DNA from: Bradyrhizobium sp. MOS002 | GTDB lineage: Bacteria; Pseudomonadota; Alphaproteobacteria; Rhizobiales; Xanthobacteraceae | Assembly: GCF_003020115.1 (NCBI RefSeq) | Contig: NZ_PYFX01000001.1 | Coordinates: 635,501-699,500 of the forward strand | Reading direction: 5' to 3' | Length of the DNA: 64,000 nucleotides | Shown: positions 28,336 through 37,933 of the stretch, piece after piece | Layout: each line of letters begins with the position of its first letter | Numbering within the stretch: position 1 is the stretch's first letter | Translations under genes and position numbers: made by a program | Notes under the pieces: generated by a model | Told to the model about the DNA's origin: nothing | Databases searched by the model: none | Seen by the model: only the letters and a program-made list of their open reading frames with translations

Positions 28336-29952
28336 TTACTCCGCCGCGAGCTTCACGTCCGGCGCTGCGGCGCGGACCTCGGCGTCGACCTGGGCTTCGA
28401 ACTTGGCAAAGTTCTTCTGGAACATGCCGACCAGCGCACGGGCGGTTTTGTCGAACTCGTCCTTGTCCTTCCAGGTGTTGACCGGGTTGAGGATCTCGCT
28501 GGGCACGCCCGGCAGCGCGGTCGGGACCGCGAAGCCGAAATATTTGTCGGTGCGGAATTCGACGTTGCGCAAGGAGCCGTCGAGCGCGGCGGTCAGCAGC
28601 GCGCGGGTCACCTTGATCGGCATGCGCGAGCCGACACCGTATTTGCCGCCGGTCCAGCCGGTGTTGACCAGCCAGCAGTCGACATTGTGCTCGGCGATCA
28701 GGTCGCGCAGCATGTTGCCGTAGACGGATGGATCGAGCGGCAGGAAGGGCGAACCGAAGCAGGTCGAGAATTCCGGCTGCGGCTCGTTGCCGAGACCGCG
28801 CTCGGTGCCCGCGACCTTGGCGGTGTAGCCCGAAAGGAAGTGATACATCGCCTGCGCCGGCGAGAGCTTGGCGATCGGCGGCAGCACGCCGAAGGCGTCG
28901 GCGGCGAGCATCACCACGTTCTTCGGCTGCGGCGCGCGGCCGGTGCGCGAGGCGTTCGGGATGAATTCGAGCGGATAGGCCGAGCGCGTGTTCTCGGTCT
29001 TGGAGCCGTCGTCGAAATCGACCACGCGGGTGTCTTCGTCGAGCACGCAGTTCTCGAGCACCGCGCCGAAGCGTGTCGAGGCGGCGTAGATCTCGGGCTC
29101 GGCTTCCTGCGACAGCTTGATGCACTTGGCGTAGCAGCCGCCTTCGAAATTGAAGACGCCGTTCGGGCCCCAGCCGTGCTCGTCGTCTCCGATCAGCGTG
29201 CGGTTCGGATCGGCGGACAACGTGGTCTTGCCGGTGCCGGACAGGCCGAAGAAGATCGCGGCGTCGCCCTTGGCGCCGACATTGGCCGAGCAATGCATCG
29301 GCATCACGCCGCGCTCGGGCAGATAATAGTTCAGCGTGGTGAAGACCGACTTCTTCATCTCGCCGGCATAATAGGAGCCGGCGATCAGCACGATCTTGCG
29401 GGCGAAATCGATCGCGACGACGTTCTCCGACTTGCAGCCATGGCGCTTCGGATCGGCGCGGAAGCTCGGCATGTCGATGATGGTGAGCTCGGGCACGAAC
29501 GCCGAGAGCTCGACCGCCTCGGGACGGATCAGTAGCGTGCGGATGAACAGCGAGTGCCAGGCGAGCTCGGTGAAGACGCGTGTCTTGATGCGATAAGCCG
29601 GATCGGCGCCGCCATACAGGTCCTGCGCGAACAGCGACTTGCCTTCGGCGTGCTTGAGAAAGTCCTGGTAGAGCGTCTCGAACTGCTCTGCGGTGATGGA
29701 CTGGTTGCCGGCCCACCACATCTTCTTATCGGTGGTGGCGTCACGCACCGTGAACTTGTCCTTGGGGCTGCGGCCGGTGAATTCGCCGGTGTCGGCGCAA
29801 AGTGCGCCATCGGCCGACAACACCGCCTCGCCCGCAGAGAGCGAGTATTGATAGAGTTGCGGCGCACCGAGGTTCCAGTGAACCTGCTTGAGATTCTTTA
29901 AGCCGAATTTGTCGGCGCCGAAGGCACCGTTGCGCACGCCCGTCTCTTGCAC
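28336..29952 (-). CDS. pckA: Phosphoenolpyruvate carboxykinase (ATP)
   Basis: A 538-residue ATP-type PEPCK, first step of gluconeogenesis from oxaloacetate. The kinase-1a P-loop is [11 protein letters not shown], the kinase-2 / metal site follows in [10 protein letters not shown], and GRSPKDKF is the substrate-binding segment. The start is a GTG at 29952, seven bases after GGAGGA, giving the N-terminus [17 protein letters not shown] typical of rhizobial PckA. It has its own promoter candidate and terminator. In rhizobia pckA commonly neighbours chvI; here two genes intervene. Confidence 0.96.
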   Translation of the reverse strand: MQETGVRNGAFGADKFGLKNLKQVHWNLGAPQLYQYSLSAGEAVLSADGALCADTGEFTGRSPKDKFTVRDATTDKKMWWAGNQSITAEQFETLYQDFLKHAEGKSLFAQDLYGGADPAYRIKTRVFTELAWHSLFIRTLLIRPEAVELSAFVPELTIIDMPSFRADPKRHGCKSENVVAIDFARKIVLIAGSYYAGEMKKSVFTTLNYYLPERGVMPMHCSANVGAKGDAAIFFGLSGTGKTTLSADPNRTLIGDDEHGWGPNGVFNFEGGCYAKCIKLSQEAEPEIYAASTRFGAVLENCVLDEDTRVVDFDDGSKTENTRSAYPLEFIPNASRTGRAPQPKNVVMLAADAFGVLPPIAKLSPAQAMYHFLSGYTAKVAGTERGLGNEPQPEFSTCFGSPFLPLDPSVYGNMLRDLIAEHNVDCWLVNTGWTGGKYGVGSRMPIKVTRALLTAALDGSLRNVEFRTDKYFGFAVPTALPGVPSEILNPVNTWKDKDEFDKTARALVGMFQKNFAKFEAQVDAEVRAAAPDVKLAAE

Positions 29953-30044
29953 GAAAAATCCTCCTAGAACCCACTCAGCGCGATCATGCTTGGCGCCGCC
30001 GCGGTCACCGTGATTACAGGCCGTCCGGCCTCGGTTGGAACGAC

Positions 30045-30073
30045 CTAATACTGATGAACGCTGGCGTTGCCAA
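30045..30073 (-). promoter_or_regulatory. Candidate sigma-70 promoter of pckA
   Basis: On the minus strand TTGGCA (30073-30068) is followed after exactly 17 bp by TATTAG (30050-30045). This would give a leader of roughly 85 nt before the pckA GTG. The rest of the 299-bp gap between pckA and the CHAT gene holds no other feature that I can see. Confidence 0.45.
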
Positions 30074-30251
30074 GCTGATCCCTTGGGATTTGGTTTATTC
30101 AAGGACCGCGCCAAACGTCGCGCATGTCAGCTGTGAGCAGATGCATCAAAAAAATCAGGAATGATCGCGCAACCAAATGTCCGTTTCGGCGTTTCCTAGG
30201 GTTGTTGCGACGCACAATGCCAAATACAATTCCACGGACGATGGAGCCACC

Positions 30252-32858
30252 CTATCGTACCTCGCCTTCGCCGATGAGCGCGAACGGCCCCCACATCGCA
30301 GGATAGGCGTTGCGCGGTGATGAGGTGTCGTCAACGTAGGTTAACATCGCGCGGCGCAAGGCTTCGGCACGCCCGATCTTTGGTTCGTTTTTGAGCAGCT
30401 CGAAAGTCATCGTGGTCAGGCGCGTGGCAGCTTCCGAATCCACGGCCCAGTGCGAGACCAGCAGCGCGCGCGCACCGGCATAGAAGAACGAGCGCGCCAG
30501 TCCCGACAGGGCCTCGGCGCCGGGCTTGTCGCCTGCGATGGTATTGCAGGCGGACAGCACAACCCAATCCGCATTGAGCTTGAGCTGAGCGACTTCACTT
30601 GCGGTGAGCAGACCGTCGTCGAGCTCCGTGGGCTGATCGGGAATGGAGAGCGCGAGCGAGGGCTCACCCAGTCCCTTGATGTCGCCGGCAACGAGGCCGT
30701 GGGTGGCAAAGTAGATGATGCCGTATTGAGCAAGCGCTGCACGCTTGAGCGTCGTCTCGCTGGCGTCGCGGCCGAGATGAATATCGGCCTCGGCCGCTCC
30801 GACATCCCTGGCCACCGCGTTCAACTCGTCGGCGGTGTCTGGCAGTTGCGGCAGCGCCTGCGCAAGCCGCGCGCGATCGACGCCGGCACCGCGCCAGAAA
30901 TCACTATAGGCAATGGTTGCGATGCTGCGCGCGGCGACCTTGCCGCTCGCGGCGCGTCGCTCGGCGGACCCTTCCAATGCGGGATTGAACACGGGATCGC
31001 CAAAGCCGGTCATCGGCTTCACGCTCTGGTCCCGGCGCGCGAAGGCCCGCAGCGATTTGAGGCTGACCACCGACGGCAGCACCGAGACGGCCTGGCGCCG
31101 CAGCAGCCAGGCAGCGCCACGATAGCCTTCGAGCGTGTCCGGGATCGCAGCCTGCGGCTTCTCGGTGACGAGCAGATGAAACGGCAACGCGGTCAGCGCA
31201 GCCGACGGCACCACCAGCAGGCTGCGCTTGTCCTTTGTCAACGCTTCGACCGGACCGAGCAGCGCGACATGGAGTTCGTTGGCGAGCGCGAGATCGAACA
31301 ATCCGGATTTGCCGGAGGCATCGCGCGGCTTGTCGCGCACCTTGCCGACGTCGAGTCCTTTGCGGAATGCCGTCACCTTCTGCGTCAACGCATCCGCGCC
31401 GAGTGGGATGGCCTTCCAGTCGACGCCCTCGCGCGTGATCGCGATGACATAGCTCTGCTTGTCGACGACGGAGTAGAGCACCATCGCCTCGTCGGCCGAC
31501 AGCAACAGCTGGATGTCCTTTGCTGTCAACGGCAGGGGATTGGAGAGCGACGCGTAGTCGGGAAACTCGACCGCGAGCGTCTTCTGCAAGCCCGCACGCT
31601 CGTTGGCAATCGTTGCAATCCGCGCGCGGCTGCGTTGCTCGGCGGCGAGATCGCGCTGCGCGGATTGCTTCGACACTGCGGTGACGATCGCCTTGTCGAG
31701 TGCCTCGGACTCAGCCGCGAGATCCTGGTCCCGGCGCACCAGCTCGGCGAGCCGGTCGCTGCCGGCGGCAAGCCGAACCGCGAGCTTGTTCACGGCGGAT
31801 GCCGCTGAGGATTGCGTGCCGCGCTGGATCGCGGCGAGGGCCTGGTCCAGCGCCTTGTCCCTGGAGAGCAGATCTTGTCGGCGCGCGGCGAACAGGACCG
31901 GCAACACGACGCGCAACTCGGCGCGATCGCCCCGAAGCGTTGTTTCCGCGAACGGCAATGCGTCCGCGGTCCGGCCGGCCACGTAGAGGAAATAAGCGAG
32001 ATTGCTGGTCGAGGTCATGGCATCAGGGTGATCGGGCCCGAGCGCATTTTCGCGGATGAGCAGCGCGCGGCGATAGAGCGGCTCGGCGTCGCCGTAGCGT
32101 TGCTGGTGCTCGTAGAGGCCGGCGAGATTATTGAGGGAGCGGGCAACGTCGGGATGATCCGGTCCCAGCACCTTCTCCCGGATCGCGAGAGAACGCTTGA
32201 TCGGCGCTTCCGCGTCGGCATCGCGGTTGAGATCGCGATAGACCTGGCCGAGATTGTTCAGGACGGTGGCCACCGCCGGATGCTCAGAGCCGCCGGCCTT
32301 CTGGTAGATCGCGAGCGCCCGCTGAAACAGCGGCTCGGCATTCGCATAGTGCTGCTGCTTCACATAGAGCGTGGCGAGATTGTTGAGGGACTGGCCGACA
32401 TCGGGATGCTCGCGCGACAGTCCCTTCTCGCGAACGGCGAGCGCGCGCCTGAACAGCGGCTCGGCCTCGGCATAGCGGCTCTGCCGCTGGTAGAGCGCGG
32501 CGAGATTGGTCAGTTCGGCGCCAATCAGCGGGGTTTTGAGACCGAGCGACTTTTCCATCAGCACGATGGCGCGCCTGTAGAGCGGCTCGGCCAGATCGTC
32601 GTGTCCCTGACCGGCATGAACCTGGCCGAGGTTGTTCAGCGCGGCGGCGAGTTCGCGCCCGGTGTCGCTCTTCTCCAGGCTCGCGACCATGCCTTGCGCC
32701 AAAGGCAGTGCGTCCGAATATCTGCCGGCGCTCATGAGTGCGTTGATCCGCGCGCTCTCCGCGGCGAGACCTTTCTGGGCAAAGCTGGGAGTGACAAGCG
32801 ATGCGGTGATCGCGAGCGTCAAACCCGCAATCAGCGCCAGTCCATTCCGTCCTGCCAT
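30252..32858 (-). CDS. Secreted TPR-CHAT protein (caspase-like protease domain)
   Basis: An 868-residue protein. A signal peptide (LALIAGLTLAITASLVTPSF, cleavage near SFAQ) is followed by tetratricopeptide repeats of the 42-residue NB-ARC/kinesin-light-chain type (NNLGQVHAGQGH, NLAALYQRQSRY, NNLATLYVKQQHY, NNLAGLYEHQQRY; about residues 30-330), a helical linker, and a C-terminal CHAT domain. The caspase-like dyad is intact: His in YFATHGLVAG and Cys in WVVLSACNTIAG, followed by GLARSFFYAGARALLVSHW. CHAT proteases are caspase/separase relatives and some serve defence or regulated proteolysis. This one appears to be exported. It sits between pckA and the HugZ-like gene. Confidence 0.88.
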   Translation of the reverse strand: MAGRNGLALIAGLTLAITASLVTPSFAQKGLAAESARINALMSAGRYSDALPLAQGMVASLEKSDTGRELAAALNNLGQVHAGQGHDDLAEPLYRRAIVLMEKSLGLKTPLIGAELTNLAALYQRQSRYAEAEPLFRRALAVREKGLSREHPDVGQSLNNLATLYVKQQHYANAEPLFQRALAIYQKAGGSEHPAVATVLNNLGQVYRDLNRDADAEAPIKRSLAIREKVLGPDHPDVARSLNNLAGLYEHQQRYGDAEPLYRRALLIRENALGPDHPDAMTSTSNLAYFLYVAGRTADALPFAETTLRGDRAELRVVLPVLFAARRQDLLSRDKALDQALAAIQRGTQSSAASAVNKLAVRLAAGSDRLAELVRRDQDLAAESEALDKAIVTAVSKQSAQRDLAAEQRSRARIATIANERAGLQKTLAVEFPDYASLSNPLPLTAKDIQLLLSADEAMVLYSVVDKQSYVIAITREGVDWKAIPLGADALTQKVTAFRKGLDVGKVRDKPRDASGKSGLFDLALANELHVALLGPVEALTKDKRSLLVVPSAALTALPFHLLVTEKPQAAIPDTLEGYRGAAWLLRRQAVSVLPSVVSLKSLRAFARRDQSVKPMTGFGDPVFNPALEGSAERRAASGKVAARSIATIAYSDFWRGAGVDRARLAQALPQLPDTADELNAVARDVGAAEADIHLGRDASETTLKRAALAQYGIIYFATHGLVAGDIKGLGEPSLALSIPDQPTELDDGLLTASEVAQLKLNADWVVLSACNTIAGDKPGAEALSGLARSFFYAGARALLVSHWAVDSEAATRLTTMTFELLKNEPKIGRAEALRRAMLTYVDDTSSPRNAYPAMWGPFALIGEGEVR

Positions 32859-32932
32859 GACACTCTCGCCGCTGCCTCTGACCGGTTACGGTACCGATCA
32901 CGGACTTGGGTCGCGGCGATGGGCAGCAGCGT

Positions 32933-33709
32933 TCAATGTGTTGCGCTCTGGTCCGTCCTGGTGCGCGCTTCGCCGGCGAGGCGAACCAGCATCTTGCGCA
33001 GCGCCGTGCCATCAGCCACCCGCTCCGGGAAGTCCAGCCGCAAGGCGGCCTGGCCGTCCTGCATGTCGAGGCCCTCCGGATCGCAACCGGTGCAGCGCCA
33101 GTCGCCCGCGGCAGCGCCCAGCAGTTTTGTTGCATAGAGGCCCATGGCCTCGCGGTGGTCGGCATTCATGTGCTCGACCGCCCCCTGCTCCGCCGCCAGC
33201 AATTCCTCGGCCCCCGTGAGGTCCGTGAGGAATTGTTCCGGCTTGAGGTCGAGGATCCGGCCGAACCCGGCGACCAGGTGGGTTCCCGTGGGCCGAATCC
33301 GAAAGAAGGAAAAATCCTTAAACGAAACAAAGGCTTCCGCCGAGGGATGGGCATTGAGATACCGTCTCCGGAGCAGATCCTTGTCCGCATCGGCCGGCTC
33401 GGCGTGGCCAGACAGCATGATCCGGGCGCCTTCCAGTGGATCGCCCGCCGCCCGCTCATCCAGCATCAGGGACACCCGGCTGTCGGCCAGGATGTTCCTG
33501 GTGTGCACGGCCAATCCCGAGATCAGCAGGATCGGAGAGCCATCCGGATGACTGGCCATATTGACCAGGGAGCAATAGGGATCGCCGCTGCCTGCCATCA
33601 ACGTCGCCAATGCCCCCTGCCGTGACCGCCGCAGCAGCGATTTGGCGAGCTTTCCGGGGTCGAAATCGGAGGTCGGTTGCATCGGCTTTCTCGGGTCAGG
33701 TGGTTGCAT
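32933..33709 (-). CDS. HugZ-like heme-utilisation / pyridoxamine-phosphate-oxidase-fold protein
   Basis: A 258-residue protein: an N-terminal FMN-binding split-barrel domain (GALATLMAGSGDPYCSLVNM, DGSPILLISGLAVHTRNI, RIMLSGHAEP) and a C-terminal DUF2470-type domain with EHMNADHREAMGLYA. The pair is characteristic of HugZ-type heme-degrading proteins and of related uncharacterised proteins. The heme role is inference. A second in-frame Met at residue 10 is an alternative start. It is divergent from chvI. Confidence 0.82.
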   Translation of the reverse strand: MQPPDPRKPMQPTSDFDPGKLAKSLLRRSRQGALATLMAGSGDPYCSLVNMASHPDGSPILLISGLAVHTRNILADSRVSLMLDERAAGDPLEGARIMLSGHAEPADADKDLLRRRYLNAHPSAEAFVSFKDFSFFRIRPTGTHLVAGFGRILDLKPEQFLTDLTGAEELLAAEQGAVEHMNADHREAMGLYATKLLGAAAGDWRCTGCDPEGLDMQDGQAALRLDFPERVADGTALRKMLVRLAGEARTRTDQSATH

Positions 33710-33924
33710 GGAGGGCCTTTTTTCGGGTAAACCGGGGCCCGGTTATGGGTCGAGATGCGGCGAATCTGCCGTGTTTCGTGGAACTTGGTCACACTTCAGC
33801 CTAGCTTGCATTGCTCGGTGACAAGGTTCGACTGCCAACATCGGCACCCATGTATGCGGCGCATCAGTGGATTGCTCGCCGTTTTCAAGCCACGACCCAA
33901 ACGGAAAGCAGAAAGCAGAGGCTC

Positions 33925-34626
33925 ATGCCCACAATCGCTTTGGTCGACGACGACCGCAACATTCTCACATCCGTCTCGATCGCGCTGGAGGCCGAAGGCT
34001 ATCGCATCATGACTTATACCGACGGCGCCTCCGCGCTCGACGGTTTCCGCACCACACAGCCCGATCTTGCCATCCTCGACATCAAGATGCCGCGCATGGA
34101 CGGCATGGAGACGTTGCGCCGGCTGCGGCAGAAATCCGACCTGCCCGTGATCTTCCTGACCTCCAAGGACGAAGAGATCGACGAGCTGTTCGGCCTCAAG
34201 ATGGGCGCCGACGACTTCATCCGCAAACCGTTCTCGCAGCGCCTGCTGGTCGAGCGCGTCAAGGCGGTGCTGCGCCGTTCTGCGCCGAAGGACCCGACCG
34301 TCACGCCGAAGGAGAACGACGCCAAGGCGCTCGACCGCGGCCTGCTGCGCATGGATCCCGAACGGCACACCTGCACCTGGAAGAACGAGCCGGTGACGCT
34401 GACCGTCACGGAATTCCTGATCCTGCAGGCGCTCGCGACCCGGCCCGGCGTGGTGAAGAGCCGCAACGCGCTGATGGACGCCGCCTATGACGACCAGGTC
34501 TATGTCGACGACCGCACCATCGACAGCCACATCAAGCGGCTGCGCAAGAAGTTCAAGGTGGTCGACAACGAGTTCGAGATGATCGAGACGCTCTACGGCG
34601 TCGGCTACCGCTTCAAGGAAGCCTGA
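33925..34626 (+). CDS. chvI: Two-component response regulator ChvI
   Basis: A 233-residue OmpR/PhoB-class regulator: a receiver domain with acidic triad DDD at residues 8-10, phospho-acceptor Asp52 in LAILDIKMP and Lys in IRKPFSQ, then a winged-helix DNA-binding domain ([31 protein letters not shown]). Sequence and its gene order with chvG and hprK identify ChvI, the acid/envelope-stress and symbiosis regulator of rhizobia and Agrobacterium. The ATG at 33925 follows GCAGAGG. An open extension upstream is not supported. Confidence 0.94.
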   Translation: MPTIALVDDDRNILTSVSIALEAEGYRIMTYTDGASALDGFRTTQPDLAILDIKMPRMDGMETLRRLRQKSDLPVIFLTSKDEEIDELFGLKMGADDFIRKPFSQRLLVERVKAVLRRSAPKDPTVTPKENDAKALDRGLLRMDPERHTCTWKNEPVTLTVTEFLILQALATRPGVVKSRNALMDAAYDDQVYVDDRTIDSHIKRLRKKFKVVDNEFEMIETLYGVGYRFKEA

Positions 34627-34742
34627 GGCGCACGCGCCTCCACGAAAGACTGAGAGCATCGCCGGTTCTGATTCCATCGGGACCGGGATGGCTCTAGGAT
34701 GCGGGGACCTTCGCACGAGCTGTCCTAACGCGGGCGTGAGCA

Positions 34743-36548
34743 TTGCTTGACCGAACGCAGCCTGACGAGAACCAGAACGCCGAGGACGTCACCGCCCACG
34801 GCGCTCTGGATCAATTGAGCGAGGACAAGCCGGCCGTGCGGGGCTGGCGTCCGCTGAACTGGCTGAAGCGCGCCGGGCAGTTCTTCTTCGCGCTGTCGTT
34901 CTCGAGCCTGACCCGCCGCATCGTCTCGCTCAACCTCGCCGGCCTCGTCGCGCTGGTGGCGAGCATCCTCTATCTGTCGCAATTTCGCGCCGGTCTGATC
35001 GACGCCCGCGCGCAGAGCCTGCTGGTGCAGGCGGAGATCATCGCCGGCGCCATCGCGGCCTCCGCGACGGTGCAGACCAACGCCATCACGATCGATCCCG
35101 ACCGGTTGCTCGACCTCAAGCCGGGCGAGACCTATGGCGGCTCGGACGAGTATTCCCCGCTGGATTTTCCGATCAATCCGGAGCGCGTGGCACCGGTGCT
35201 GCGCACGCTGATCTCGCCGACCAAGACGCGCGCCCGCATCTACGACCCGAACGGCAGCCTGCTGGTCGACAGCCGCAGCCTCGAGACCGTGGTGCGCTTC
35301 CCCCTGCCGTCAGTCTCTGCCGAGAAGCCGGGCATCGTCGAACGCGGCATGGTCGCGGCCCGCACCTGGCTGAACCGCGGCGACCTGCCGCTCTATCGCG
35401 AGCTCGGGCCCGAGAACGGCAATGGCTATGCGGAGGTCGGCGACGCGCTCCAGGGCCAGAAGCGCTCGATGGTGCGGGTCAATGCGCGCGGCGAGGTGAT
35501 CGTCTCGGTCGCGGTCCCCGTGCTGCGCTCGCGCGCCATCCACGGCGCGCTGATGCTGTCGACGCAGGGCGACGACATCGACCAGATGGTCACCGCCGAG
35601 CGCCTCGCGATCCTCAAGGTCGGCGGCGTCGCCGCCGCGGTCATGATCATGCTGTCGCTGCTGCTCGCCAGCACGATAGCAGGTCCGGTCCGCCGGCTCG
35701 CCGACAGCGCCGAGCTTATCCGCCGCCGGATCAGGACCCGGGTCGAAATTCCCGACTTCACCCGTCGTCGCGACGAGATTGGCCATCTCTCCGGGGCGAT
35801 GCGCGACATGACCAGTGCACTCTACAGCCGCATCGAAGCGATCGAAATGTTCGCCGCCGACGTCGCGCACGAATTGAAGAACCCGTTGACCTCTTTGCGC
35901 TCCGCGGTCGAGACGTTACCGCTGGCCCGCAACGAGAACAGCCGCGCGCGCCTGCTCGAGGTGATCGAGCATGACGTCAAGCGGCTCGACCGGCTGATTT
36001 CGGACATCTCCGACGCCAGCCGTCTCGATGCCGAACTGCAGCGCCAGGATGCGATCCCGGTCGACCTGCGCCGCCTGCTGACGACGCTCGTCTCCGTCGC
36101 CAATGAAACCAAGCTCGGCCATGACGTCGCGGTCGAAATGCGTTTCGAGGGTCGCAGCCCGGCTGACAATTTCGCCGTGACCGGCCACGATTCGCGGCTC
36201 GGACAGGTGGTCTCCAACCTGCTCTCGAACGCGCAGTCCTTCTCCGAGCCCGGCAACAAGGTGCGCCTCACCTGCCGCCGCGTACGCGGCGAGATCGAGA
36301 TCGTGGTCGACGACGACGGCCCCGGAATCCGCGACGACGCGCTGGAGCGCATCTTCGAGCGCTTCTACACCGACCGCCCTCATCAGGGCTTTGGCCAGAA
36401 CTCCGGCCTCGGCCTGTCGATCTCCAAGCAAATCGTCGACGCGCATGGCGGACGCATCTGGGCGGAGAACCGTCCCGGCCCCGCGGACGAGGACGGCGCG
36501 CCGACTGTAGTCGGCGCGCGCTTCGTGGTGAGGCTGCCGGCGCTATGA
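34743..36548 (+). CDS. chvG: Sensor histidine kinase ChvG
   Basis: A 601-residue membrane kinase: a cytoplasmic N-terminal stretch, TM1 (NLAGLVALVASILYL, about 65-80), a periplasmic sensor region of some 200 residues, TM2 (VAAAVMIMLSLLLAST), a HAMP linker, the H-box FAADVAHELKNPLTSL, and an ATPase domain with N-box NLLSNAQSF, DDDGPGI and GLGLSISKQIV. It phosphorylates ChvI; in rhizobia the periplasmic repressor ExoR holds it off. The start is a TTG at 34743, and its ribosome site is weak. Its stop overlaps hprK by 4 bp. Confidence 0.93.
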   Translation: MLDRTQPDENQNAEDVTAHGALDQLSEDKPAVRGWRPLNWLKRAGQFFFALSFSSLTRRIVSLNLAGLVALVASILYLSQFRAGLIDARAQSLLVQAEIIAGAIAASATVQTNAITIDPDRLLDLKPGETYGGSDEYSPLDFPINPERVAPVLRTLISPTKTRARIYDPNGSLLVDSRSLETVVRFPLPSVSAEKPGIVERGMVAARTWLNRGDLPLYRELGPENGNGYAEVGDALQGQKRSMVRVNARGEVIVSVAVPVLRSRAIHGALMLSTQGDDIDQMVTAERLAILKVGGVAAAVMIMLSLLLASTIAGPVRRLADSAELIRRRIRTRVEIPDFTRRRDEIGHLSGAMRDMTSALYSRIEAIEMFAADVAHELKNPLTSLRSAVETLPLARNENSRARLLEVIEHDVKRLDRLISDISDASRLDAELQRQDAIPVDLRRLLTTLVSVANETKLGHDVAVEMRFEGRSPADNFAVTGHDSRLGQVVSNLLSNAQSFSEPGNKVRLTCRRVRGEIEIVVDDDGPGIRDDALERIFERFYTDRPHQGFGQNSGLGLSISKQIVDAHGGRIWAENRPGPADEDGAPTVVGARFVVRLPAL

Positions 36549-37069
36549 GCGACGGCGGCGCCAGCATTCACGCCTCGGCGGTCAAGGTTGGAGATCTGGC
36601 GGTGCTGATCCGCGGCCCCTCGGGCTCCGGCAAGTCGCGCCTTGCCTTCGATTTGATCATGGCGGGACGCAGCGGCGTGCTCGAAAGGGCCGTTCTGGTC
36701 GGTGATGACCGTGTCCATCTGGCGACAGTCGGCCGCGAAATTGAGGTCCGTCCCGCGCCGGTCCTGGCCGGCCTGATCGAGATCCGGGGGCTGGGAATCC
36801 GCCGCTGCGACTTTGTGGAGCATGCGACCGTCGGCCTCGTGGTCGATCTGCACGCCGCGGATGCGGAGCGGCTGCCGCCGGCCGAATCCCTGAAAACAGG
36901 CATCTTAGGTGTCGAAATACCGCGAATCCCCGTGGGCCGCGACTATTCGCCCCTCCCACTGGTTGTCGCGGCCTTGATCACTACCAAGAGTTCATCTTCC
37001 GTTAACCCTTCAGGCGATTGTTTGAAGGGAAATGGTAACCATATGAGACCCACTATCGCGACCGAATAG
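36545..37069 (+). CDS. hprK: HPr kinase/phosphorylase, short alphaproteobacterial form
   Basis: A 174-residue protein made only of the catalytic half of HprK; the N-terminal domain of Firmicutes HprK is absent, as is normal in alphaproteobacteria. Walker A is RGPSGSGKS, catalytic Asp in LVGDDRVHL, and the HprK signature is GLIEIRGLGIRRCDF. It phosphorylates or dephosphorylates the regulatory serine of HPr, encoded two genes downstream. The ATG overlaps chvG (ATGA). The last 30 residues past PLVVAAL are Ser/Asn-rich and look like a variable tail. Confidence 0.9.
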   Translation: MSDGGASIHASAVKVGDLAVLIRGPSGSGKSRLAFDLIMAGRSGVLERAVLVGDDRVHLATVGREIEVRPAPVLAGLIEIRGLGIRRCDFVEHATVGLVVDLHAADAERLPPAESLKTGILGVEIPRIPVGRDYSPLPLVVAALITTKSSSSVNPSGDCLKGNGNHMRPTIATE

Positions 37070-37202
37070 ACCGGCGCAGCTCCCCTTATCCATCCGTCTA
37101 GATTCAGGGAGATACGCAACATCCCCTCTTGCGCGGGGGCTCTGGATGGTCAAAGTGGCGCGTTCGTGCGGTGCACCAAAAGCGCCCGCGAGGAGTTTTC
37201 CG

Positions 37203-37604
37203 ATGATTGGTCTAGTACTTGTGACCCACGGGCGCCTTGCCGACGAATTCAAGGCAGCGCTTGAACATGTCATGGGCCCACAAAAGCAAATCGAAGCGAT
37301 CACGATCGGCGCCGAAGATGATTCCGATCTCTGTCGAAGCGACATCATCGAGGCGGTTAACCGCGTCGATTCCGGCGACGGCGTCGCGATCCTCACCGAC
37401 ATGTTCGGCGGTACGCCGTCCAACCTGGCAATATCCTGCATGAGCCGGCCGAAGGTCGAGGTGCTGGCGGGCATCAACCTTCCCATGCTGGTGAAGCTCG
37501 CCAAGGTGCGCGAAGAGCGTCCGCTACCCGACGCGATCGCAATGGCCCAGGAAGCCGGCCGCAAATACGTCACCATCGCCAGCCGCGTCCTCGCCGGCAA
37601 ATGA
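37203..37604 (+). CDS. PTS EIIA component, mannose family
   Basis: A 133-residue EIIA-Man fold protein. The phospho-accepting histidine is His9 in LVLVTHGRLADEF, and ILTDMFGGTPSNLA is the second family motif. No sugar permease (IIC/IID) gene is nearby, so it should serve the regulatory, not transport, PTS. GAGGAG lies 6 bp before the ATG at 37203. It overlaps the HPr gene by 4 bp (ATGA), so the two phosphocarriers are co-translated. Confidence 0.92.
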   Translation: MIGLVLVTHGRLADEFKAALEHVMGPQKQIEAITIGAEDDSDLCRSDIIEAVNRVDSGDGVAILTDMFGGTPSNLAISCMSRPKVEVLAGINLPMLVKLAKVREERPLPDAIAMAQEAGRKYVTIASRVLAGK

Positions 37605-37918
37605 GCGACGAGGCGCCTCAAGCCGGGACGGGCGTGCCCGCGGGCGCGATCTCCAAGGACCTCCTGATCATCAACAAGCGCGGCCTGCACGCGCGGGCCT
37701 CCGCAAAATTCGTCCAGGCCGTCGAGCGTTTCAGCGCGCAGGTCTGGGTGACGCGCGGCGGCGAAACCGTCGGCGGCACCTCGATCATGGGCCTGATGAT
37801 GCTCGCCGCCGGTCCCGGCACCACCATCACGGTCGCCGCGTCCGGCGATGATGCCGAAGCCGCGCTCGCGGCGATCACCGAACTCGTTGAAAGCAAATTC
37901 AACGAGGAAGGGATTTAG
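37601..37918 (+). CDS. ptsH: Phosphocarrier protein HPr
   Basis: A 105-residue HPr with a 17-residue N-terminal extension. The active histidine is His30 in NKRGLHARASAKF. The HprK-target serine is Ser61 in GGTSIMGLMMLAA, preserved as expected given the hprK gene upstream. It receives phosphate from EI (not in the window; probably PtsP) and passes it to the EIIA encoded just upstream. It converges on the glycosyltransferase gene with 15 bp between stops. Confidence 0.93.
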   Translation: MSDEAPQAGTGVPAGAISKDLLIINKRGLHARASAKFVQAVERFSAQVWVTRGGETVGGTSIMGLMMLAAGPGTTITVAASGDDAEAALAAITELVESKFNEEGI

Positions 37919-37933
37919 GCGGCATCGCCTCGA

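Noticed and set aside
37006..37029. Inverted repeat CCCTTCA ... TGAAGGG at the end of hprK
   Set aside because: It lies inside the coding tail, has a short stem and no T-run, so it is not a convincing terminator.
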